In this document: positions 34,281 to 39,389 of the stretch, in pieces
Numbering within the stretch: the stretch's first letter is position 1
How the letters are laid out: the number at the start of each line of letters is the position of its first letter
Assembly (NCBI GenBank): GCA_049511715.1
Contig: JBEKXU010000030.1
Location: 1 to 39,389, forward strand
Source: JBEKHT01 sp049511715
Lineage (GTDB): Bacteria; Chloroflexota; Anaerolineae; Anaerolineales; RBG-16-64-43
Reading direction: 5' to 3'
DNA: 39,389 nt
The notes under the pieces: generated by a model
The model's input: the letters and a program-made list of their open reading frames with translations, nothing else
Told to the model about the DNA's origin: nothing
The model's database searches: none
Translations under genes and position numbers: made by a program

Positions 34281-36449
34281 TCAGCGACCGATTGCCAAAA
34301 GGTACGTCAAGACCGCGCCGATCACCAGAACGTTGATCAACACAAAGAGCAGGTACTGCTGAACGCGGCCCGTCTGAATCACTTTGAGCGCACGGCCCAC
34401 GCCCTTGGTTCCCCGCCCCACCAGGTCCCCGAAGCCGTTGACGACGGGCAAGTCAAAGTCATATCGAAAGACCCTTCCCAGGCCAAAGGCGCCCCGAGCA
34501 ACCGCGTGCAGGAAGCCGTCAATCACGCCCCGATCGATCCACAGATAAGAAAAGACCTCCCCGAACCATCTGGCCGGGCGGACCAAGGCCAAATCGTAGA
34601 ATTCGTCAAAGTAGTATTTCCTGCGCAGCAGCGTATGAACGGGGCCGAGAGCGCGGACCAGAGGGTCCGGGATCCCAAGGGATTGCTTTCGGTAGAGGCA
34701 CCAACCCAGGAAGAGCCCGGTACCGGCGACCAGCAGGGAAGCCAGCAGCGGGGTCCAGGCAAACGCAACCTCCTGGCCGAAGGCCGATCCCACAAAGGTC
34801 CCAAACCAGTCAGGCACCCTTCCCCCCACAATGGGAAAATCCTGCGGAATACCCACCCATCCAGCGGCCACGGCGAACACCGAGAGGAGAACCAGCGGTG
34901 CCGTCATCGTCCAGGGAGACTCCTGAGCCTGCTCTGCCTCCTTGGTGCGAGGGTTCCCCAGAAAGGTCAAGGTGATCTGCCGGGCAGTGTAAAACGCGGT
35001 GAGCAAGGCCGCCGCGACCAGAGTCAGAAAGACGGCCACTTGGCCGCGGCCGAATGCCTCCGCCAGGATCTCATCCTTCGACCAGAATCCCGCCGTCAGG
35101 ACAGGGAATCCCGAGAGCGCCAAACCTCCCAGGAGAAAGGTCCAGAACGTCAGGGGCATCTTGCGGCGCAGCCCACCCATATTCATCATGTCTTGAGGAT
35201 CCAGATGGTGGTTCTCGGTCTGCAGGGTCCCATGTTCCATGCCATGGATCACCGACCCCGATCCGAGGAAGAGCAAGGCCTTGAAGAAGGCATGCATCAC
35301 CAACTGGAAGGCAGCCGCGCCGTACGCTCCGATTCCCACGGCGGCCACCATGTAGCCCAGCTGAGAAATCGTCGAGTAGGCCAGCACGCGCTTGATGTCA
35401 TTCTGCGCGACGGCAATCGTAGCGGCAAATAGGGCACTGAAGGCACCCACGAAGGCCACCACGGTCAGAGTCCCGAGGCCCCCATTCTGGATTCCTACGC
35501 GGAGCAGGGGAAAGGCCCGCAAGATTAGGTAGACCCCGGCCGAAACCATGGTGGCAGCATGAATCAGGGCGGAGACCGGCGTGGGACCTTCCATCGCATC
35601 GGGGAGCCAAACGTGCAACGGCCACTGGGCTGATTTGCCGATTGTGCCAGCGAAAAGGAGGAGACCGGCCATTCCGGCGACGGACAGGCCCGAGATGAAG
35701 GAGGGGGTCTGAGCCAGCCGCTGCAGGGTTGAGGGTGAGAACAAGACCCCAAAGGACAGGGACCCGGTCTCCGTGTACAGAATGGCCAAGCCCAATAGCA
35801 TGAAGACGTCGCCGATGCGCGTGGTCATGAAGGCTTTGACCGCCGCGCGCTTGGCGCTGTCCTTCCCGAACCAGAAGCCAATCAGCAAGTAGGAGCACAG
35901 GCCCATGACCTCCCAACCGATATACAGGGTCAGAAGGTTGTCAGAGATCACGAGCAGGAGCATCCCAAAGGCAAAGAGGGAAATGAAGGCAAAAAAGCGG
36001 GAATAGAGCGGCTCTACGGAGAGAACGCGATGGAGGCGCCCGTCGTTACCTTGGACCTCCGTGCCCCGCGGGGGGAGGCCGGGGACATCCTTCGGTTCGG
36101 AGGGTTGGCCAAAATTGTGATATCCGATACTGTAGACAAAAATGGCCAGGAGGGTCCAGGCAACAAAGAACAGGGTGACGGCCGAGAGGGGATCGATGAG
36201 AATCCCGATCGAGAAAAAGCCCTCTCCGGTCGGGAACCAGGGCAAGGACGATTGAATTGGGTGGCTGGCCAGATCCCGGGTCCCGATCGCGACGACAAAC
36301 ACGAGCATCGAAAGGACCCACGAGACACCCAGAAGGGAAATGGCCACCGTGTGACTCAGGGCTCGATGGCGCCCGGTCACAAGAAGAATCACGAAAAAGG
36401 CCACGAGGGGCGGGAAGGGGATAAGCCAGGTCAATAGTTCAGGGTGCAT
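34281..36449 (-). CDS. nuoL: NADH-quinone oxidoreductase subunit L (long lateral helix region)
   Basis: A 722-residue terminal antiporter-like subunit; many bacterial NuoL are near 610-680. The TM5 glutamate is in LYIGWEVMGLCSYLLIGFW and the TM7 lysine in GTIGKSAQWPLHVWLPDAM. The C-terminal part, which forms the lateral helix along the other antiporter subunits, has two successive similar stretches: IDRGVIDGFLHAVARG (638-653) and YDFDLPVVNGFGDLVGRG (663-680), before the usual IQTGRVQQY end. That is about 25-28 extra residues. Such lengthening is expected when an additional NuoM lies between L and N. The start is ATG 36449 with GAGG 7 bases upstream. Confidence 0.96.
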   Translation of the reverse strand: MHPELLTWLIPFPPLVAFFVILLVTGRHRALSHTVAISLLGVSWVLSMLVFVVAIGTRDLASHPIQSSLPWFPTGEGFFSIGILIDPLSAVTLFFVAWTLLAIFVYSIGYHNFGQPSEPKDVPGLPPRGTEVQGNDGRLHRVLSVEPLYSRFFAFISLFAFGMLLLVISDNLLTLYIGWEVMGLCSYLLIGFWFGKDSAKRAAVKAFMTTRIGDVFMLLGLAILYTETGSLSFGVLFSPSTLQRLAQTPSFISGLSVAGMAGLLLFAGTIGKSAQWPLHVWLPDAMEGPTPVSALIHAATMVSAGVYLILRAFPLLRVGIQNGGLGTLTVVAFVGAFSALFAATIAVAQNDIKRVLAYSTISQLGYMVAAVGIGAYGAAAFQLVMHAFFKALLFLGSGSVIHGMEHGTLQTENHHLDPQDMMNMGGLRRKMPLTFWTFLLGGLALSGFPVLTAGFWSKDEILAEAFGRGQVAVFLTLVAAALLTAFYTARQITLTFLGNPRTKEAEQAQESPWTMTAPLVLLSVFAVAAGWVGIPQDFPIVGGRVPDWFGTFVGSAFGQEVAFAWTPLLASLLVAGTGLFLGWCLYRKQSLGIPDPLVRALGPVHTLLRRKYYFDEFYDLALVRPARWFGEVFSYLWIDRGVIDGFLHAVARGAFGLGRVFRYDFDLPVVNGFGDLVGRGTKGVGRALKVIQTGRVQQYLLFVLINVLVIGAVLTYLLAIGR

Positions 36450-36568
36450 AGAACGGCCTCAAAGGCAAACCCCCGCTCCAGCCTGAAGCGACTCGACGGC
36501 GGGCTACGCCGGTCAGCCTGGACGCCAGGCCCCTCTTTTCCACCCCTTCCCTGACCGCGTCTGCGGCC

Positions 36569-36877
36569 CTAGCCATGGAGGAGATCTGCCTGGTCTGCGT
36601 CGACGCTCCGCCCGAGGCGCGCAAAGGAGATGATCAGCGCTAGGCCCACTGCAGCTTCCGCCGCCGCAACCGCAAAGACAACCACCACAAAGACTTGTCC
36701 TCCCATGCGGGTCGGCGCCAAGTACCTCCAAAAGGCCACCAGATTCACATTGACCGCATTGACCATCAACTCAATCCCCAACAGAATGGCGACCGCATTG
36801 CGCCGGGCTAGAACCCCAAACAGTCCCAGGCTGAAAAGAGCCGCAGAAAACACTAGGTACCATGAGAGAGGAACCAT
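36569..36877 (-). CDS. nuoK: NADH-quinone oxidoreductase subunit K
   Basis: A 102-residue, three-helix subunit, normal size. The two buried glutamates are in LLGIELMVNAVNVN and AAAEAAVGLALI, part of the charged axis that links the quinone site to the antiporter subunits. The start is ATG 36877 (VPLSWYLVF) with GAGGAG just upstream; the frame extends further, but without family similarity. It lies 43 bases after nuoJ and 119 bases before nuoL. Confidence 0.95.
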   Translation of the reverse strand: MVPLSWYLVFSAALFSLGLFGVLARRNAVAILLGIELMVNAVNVNLVAFWRYLAPTRMGGQVFVVVVFAVAAAEAAVGLALIISFARLGRSVDADQADLLHG

Positions 36878-36920
36878 CTTCTCCTCGCCACGGCTGGCCA
36901 ACACCCCAGCGTCCCTCGTC

Positions 36921-37436
36921 CTACCGGGACCGAAGGCGATCGCCCGCAATCACCACAGAGCCGATCAAAGCGGCCAGCAGAAGGACTGAGGCCACCTCAA
37001 AGGGGACCACATATTGATCCGGAGAAACGAGGGCTGTCCCCAGCGCGACGAGCGCGTCCGATCCGGGCAGTTGCGCCGGGCCTGATTGCGCCCCAGGAAG
37101 TCGCGAGGCGCTCCAGGCCAATCCCAGGAAAACCAGCGCGCACAGCACGCCGGCCACCGGCCACAGGCGGTTTTCCTGCGCCCCGGCCCTCAACGCCTCG
37201 CGGCGGGTCAACATGATAGCAAAGATTATCAGGATCGCGATCGCCCCGATGTAGACCACGACCTGGACCACGGCCAGGAATCCAGCATTCAGCATTGCGA
37301 ACAAGACGGCGACGGAAAACAAGGCAACGATGAGCCAAAGCGCGGCGTGAAGCAGATTCCGAACGGTCACCACCATCAGGCCGGAAAGCAGCCCCACGGC
37401 CGCCACGATCAAGAAAAGGACTTGCGCCAGGCTCAT
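36921..37436 (-). CDS. nuoJ: NADH-quinone oxidoreductase subunit J
   Basis: A 171-residue membrane subunit with five helices. Conserved J features include VVQVVVYIGAIAILIIFAIML (split here at 57-66 and 67-77), with the helix that contains the pi-bulge in complex I structures. The start is ATG 37436, only 14 bases after the nuoH stop. In most clusters nuoI lies between H and J; here it is absent with no remnant. Confidence 0.95.
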   Translation of the reverse strand: MSLAQVLFLIVAAVGLLSGLMVVTVRNLLHAALWLIVALFSVAVLFAMLNAGFLAVVQVVVYIGAIAILIIFAIMLTRREALRAGAQENRLWPVAGVLCALVFLGLAWSASRLPGAQSGPAQLPGSDALVALGTALVSPDQYVVPFEVASVLLLAALIGSVVIAGDRLRSR

Positions 37437-37450
37437 AGACCTATCCCAGG

Positions 37451-38698
37451 CTAATCACGCAGGGCCGAAGCCGCGCCTGCTGGCGCCCTTGAGCCCCCAA
37501 CCGCAACCATTCCCGACCCGGATCCCGCCTGACGAGAGGCCAGCCTCTCTCGGGCCGCCCGGCTCATCGAGCGCATGACCAAAAGAGCGAAGAACAAAAC
37601 GAACAGATTGGCGGCCAGCAGAACCAGCGCATGGACCAACGGAGGAGTTCCCTGTGTTGCCCGCTCGGCCACCGCCATCAAGGCGACCAAACCGAGCGCA
37701 GTAGGAGTGAGGAGCTTCCAACTCAAGTTGATCATTTGGTCAATCCGCACCCGAGGGAACGTCCCGCGAGTCCAAACGAAAACGAAGTACACGGCAAGAC
37801 TCTTGATCAGAAAGTAGAGCACTCCGAGGATCGGAAACCTCTCGGAACCGGGTCCCAACCAACCCCCGAGGAAAAACGCAGCCCCCAGCGCTCCAAAAGT
37901 GAAGGAGTGGAGAAACTCCGCCACATAGAAGAAGCCGAATTTCATCCCCGAGTATTCAATGTTGAATCCGGCTACAAGCTCGGATTCCGCTTCCAGCAAA
38001 TCAAAGGGGGCCCGGCCAACCTCGGCCTGGGCGGCGATCATGAAGATAATGGCCGCCAGCGGCGCCAGGAGCACAAACCAGCCGCTGTCTTGAGCCCGGA
38101 CAATGTCATTCAGGCCCATGGACCCCGCCAGCAACACGGGGACAAGCAGGGTCAGCACCATGGGAACCTCGTAGGTGATTAGCTGGGCCACCGCGCGGTA
38201 TGCGCCGAGAAGGGCATACTTGTTATTGGACGACCAGCCGGCCAGAAGAATCGCCAGCGTGCCAAAGGTTCCCACCGCGATGACATAAAGGACGCCCACG
38301 TCCAGATTGACGCCATAGACGTCCGCCGCAAACGGGAGCACAGCCCAGATGCCAACGACACCTGCGATGGCCAAGACCGGGGCGAGGCTGAAGATGATCT
38401 TGTCGGCGCCCTGCGGGATCAAGTCTTCTTTGGTGAAGATCTTGACCATGTCAGCGAAGACTTGGAATATCCCAAAGGGTCCGACCCGATTCGGACCGAT
38501 GCGGTCTTGCAGCCTGGCAACCCATTTGCGCTCGAGCCAAATCAGGGGAATGGCCATCATCAGGCCGATGAGAGGCAGGAGAATGGCTGGCAACAACCCC
38601 AATCCCACAGATACCAGCCCGGGAGCCAAGCCGAGAGAAAGAAGAAACCCACGCAACCACGATCCCAGGGAGGCAATCAAATCGCCGGGCTGGATCAT
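37451..38698 (-). CDS. nuoH: NADH-quinone oxidoreductase subunit H
   Basis: A 415-residue subunit that forms much of the quinone chamber at the membrane interface. Family motifs: ERKWVARLQDRIGPNRVG, AQAEVGRAPFDLLEAESELV and GFNIEYSGMKF. The last 40 residues are Ala/Ser/Arg-rich and extend past the usual end. The start is ATG 38698 with GGAGGG 4 bases upstream. It follows nuoA directly, with a hairpin in the 76-base gap where nuoB, C and D are usually encoded. Confidence 0.96.
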   Translation of the reverse strand: MIQPGDLIASLGSWLRGFLLSLGLAPGLVSVGLGLLPAILLPLIGLMMAIPLIWLERKWVARLQDRIGPNRVGPFGIFQVFADMVKIFTKEDLIPQGADKIIFSLAPVLAIAGVVGIWAVLPFAADVYGVNLDVGVLYVIAVGTFGTLAILLAGWSSNNKYALLGAYRAVAQLITYEVPMVLTLLVPVLLAGSMGLNDIVRAQDSGWFVLLAPLAAIIFMIAAQAEVGRAPFDLLEAESELVAGFNIEYSGMKFGFFYVAEFLHSFTFGALGAAFFLGGWLGPGSERFPILGVLYFLIKSLAVYFVFVWTRGTFPRVRIDQMINLSWKLLTPTALGLVALMAVAERATQGTPPLVHALVLLAANLFVLFFALLVMRSMSRAARERLASRQAGSGSGMVAVGGSRAPAGAASALRD

Positions 38699-38720
38699 GG
38701 ATCCCTCCGCCGGCAGGCAG

Positions 38721-38753
38721 AAAACCGCCTATCGCGTCTCACCACGATAGGCG
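38721..38753 (-). terminator. Terminator-like hairpin between nuoA and nuoH
   Basis: Perfect 9-pair stem CGCCTATCG/CGATAGGCG (38745-38753 and 38726-38734), 10-base loop, then GTTTT on the minus strand. It may lower transcription into nuoH or define a separate nuoA mRNA end. Confidence 0.6.
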
Positions 38754-38774
38754 TGGGTTTCCTCCCACATATTC

Positions 38775-39128
38775 TCATGCCCATTCCAACGCGCCCTTGG
38801 ACCAGACGTACGCGAGCCCACCCGCGAGGATCAGCAGGAACAGCGCCCCCTCAAGAGCCACGAAAAACGGCAGGCGCCTGTAGACAATAGCCCATGGAAA
38901 GAGGAAGACCAATTCCACGTCGAACACGACAAAGACCAGGGCATACACGTAGTACTGAGCTTTGAATTGGACCCAGGTCGGCCCATGGGTCTCTACCCCG
39001 CATTCATAGGTCTCGGACTTGATCGGGGTGGGCTTGCGTGGGCCCAGGTACTTGGCAAAAAGCAGGGCGAAACCAGGAACGGCACTGGCAACGAGAAGGA
39101 ACACGCCCACGAAGATCCATGGGTTCAC
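38775..39128 (-). CDS. nuoA: NADH-quinone oxidoreductase subunit A
   Basis: A 117-residue, three-helix subunit at the quinone-site end of the membrane arm. YECGVE (about 41-46), with the loop cysteine, and the DVELVFLFPWA helix are family signatures. The start is GTG 39128 with GGAG 8 bases upstream. It is the first gene of the nuo/atp cluster, about 100 bases from the predicted transcription start. Confidence 0.96.
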   Translation of the reverse strand: MNPWIFVGVFLLVASAVPGFALLFAKYLGPRKPTPIKSETYECGVETHGPTWVQFKAQYYVYALVFVVFDVELVFLFPWAIVYRRLPFFVALEGALFLLILAGGLAYVWSKGALEWA

Positions 39129-39233
39129 TTTGGCTACTCCTCACGATCCTCAAGATCAGGGGAGCCTCGGTCCCCAGGCGCTACCCCGAACCCTGCCGGG
39201 AGCCTGGCGGTCGGCCGCCGGACATCGGGTGTG

Positions 39234-39262
39234 ATACTAGCACGGGACGCCTATTACGTCAA
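39234..39262 (-). promoter_or_regulatory. nuo/atp cluster promoter
   Basis: TTGACG (39257-39262), 17 bases, TAGTAT (39234-39239) with TGC before it (extended -10). Start near 39227. This is the only clear promoter found for the 12-gene cluster. Confidence 0.75.
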
Positions 39263-39272
39263 AGGAACCGCG

Positions 39273-39328
39273 TTCCCTCACCTAGAATGCTACCGAAGGG
39301 CTATGGTTCCCTCAAAAGATAATGTTAC
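39273..39328 (+). repeat. Two imperfect direct repeats, probable IS-end binding sites
   Basis: TTCCCTCACCTAGAATGCTAC (39273-39293) recurs as TTCCCTCAAAAGATAATGTT-AC (39307-39328), 34 bases apart. They lie just before the partial gene at 39341 and may be transposase-binding repeats at an insertion-sequence end. Confidence 0.4.
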
Positions 39329-39340
39329 TGAGAGGGGACT

Positions 39341-39389
39341 ATGCCCAAGCCAGAGCCCATGACCCTACCAGAGCGCCGGAAATACCTCT
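39341..39389 (+). CDS. Start of a gene, probably a transposase (runs off the right edge)
   Basis: Only 16 codons are visible: MPKPEPMTLPERRKYL. GAGGGG lies 3-4 bases before the ATG. A start of the form T-x-E/P-ERRKYL is common in integrase-type transposases of Chloroflexota and relatives, and the direct repeats just upstream fit an IS end. The evidence is thin because so little of the protein is present. Confidence 0.4.
   Translation, partial: MPKPEPMTLPERRKYL

Overview
The window looks like GC-rich chromosomal DNA from a bacterium, most likely a member or relative of the Chloroflexota (Anaerolineae-like). This placement is an inference from the mix of genes: a complex I with two NuoM copies, an archaeal-type SAM synthetase, a GH38 mannosidase, an M32 carboxypeptidase and many GTG/TTG starts. 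No rRNA or other phylogenetic marker settles it.

Layout, left to right. 1-497: 5' part of a transposase, running off the left edge. 739-2309 (minus): a two-gene unit with a Rab-like small GTPase and a partner of unknown function. 2727-5319 (plus): a Tat-exported DUF362 lipoprotein overlapping a membrane polyferredoxin. 5367-8348 (minus): GH38 alpha-mannosidase. 9044-10210 (plus): AMACR-like CaiB/BaiF enzyme. 10269-15051 (minus): M32 carboxypeptidase, 2-hydroxyacid dehydrogenase, lysS and greA. 15350-15603 (plus): tRNA-Phe, tRNA-Gly and tRNA-Cys with their own promoter and terminator. 16310-21890 (minus): a three-gene unit of a CrtC/AttH-like lipocalin-fold protein, an Fe-S/CCG protein and a tandem double FAD oxidoreductase. 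22677-22865 (plus): a small ferredoxin. 23977-25403 (minus): archaeal-type SAM synthetase behind a bacterial SAM-I riboswitch with a visible terminator/antiterminator switch. 25497-27050 (minus): a MurE-type ligase.

From 39262 down to 27136 (minus) lies one long collinear cluster: nuoA-nuoH-nuoJ-nuoK-nuoL-nuoM-nuoM2-nuoN-atpI-atpB-atpE-atpF/delta. It begins at a good sigma-70-type promoter and ends at a terminator. It holds the membrane arm of complex I and the membrane sector of ATP synthase. The soluble partners (nuoB, C, D, E, F, G, I and the F1 genes alpha, gamma, beta, epsilon) are absent from the window. The complex I part looks like the '2M' type: two NuoM genes and a long NuoL with extra sequence in the lateral-helix region. 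NuoM2 lacks the TM7 lysine seen in the other three antiporter-like subunits. A second partial gene, probably a transposase, starts at 39341 and runs off the right edge; putative IS-end repeats abut the nuo promoter.

Strongest leads: the membrane-only nuo/atp cluster with its altered NuoM2, the SAM-I riboswitch on an archaeal-type MAT, the Rab-like GTPase pair, and the lipocalin/CCG/double-FAD operon.
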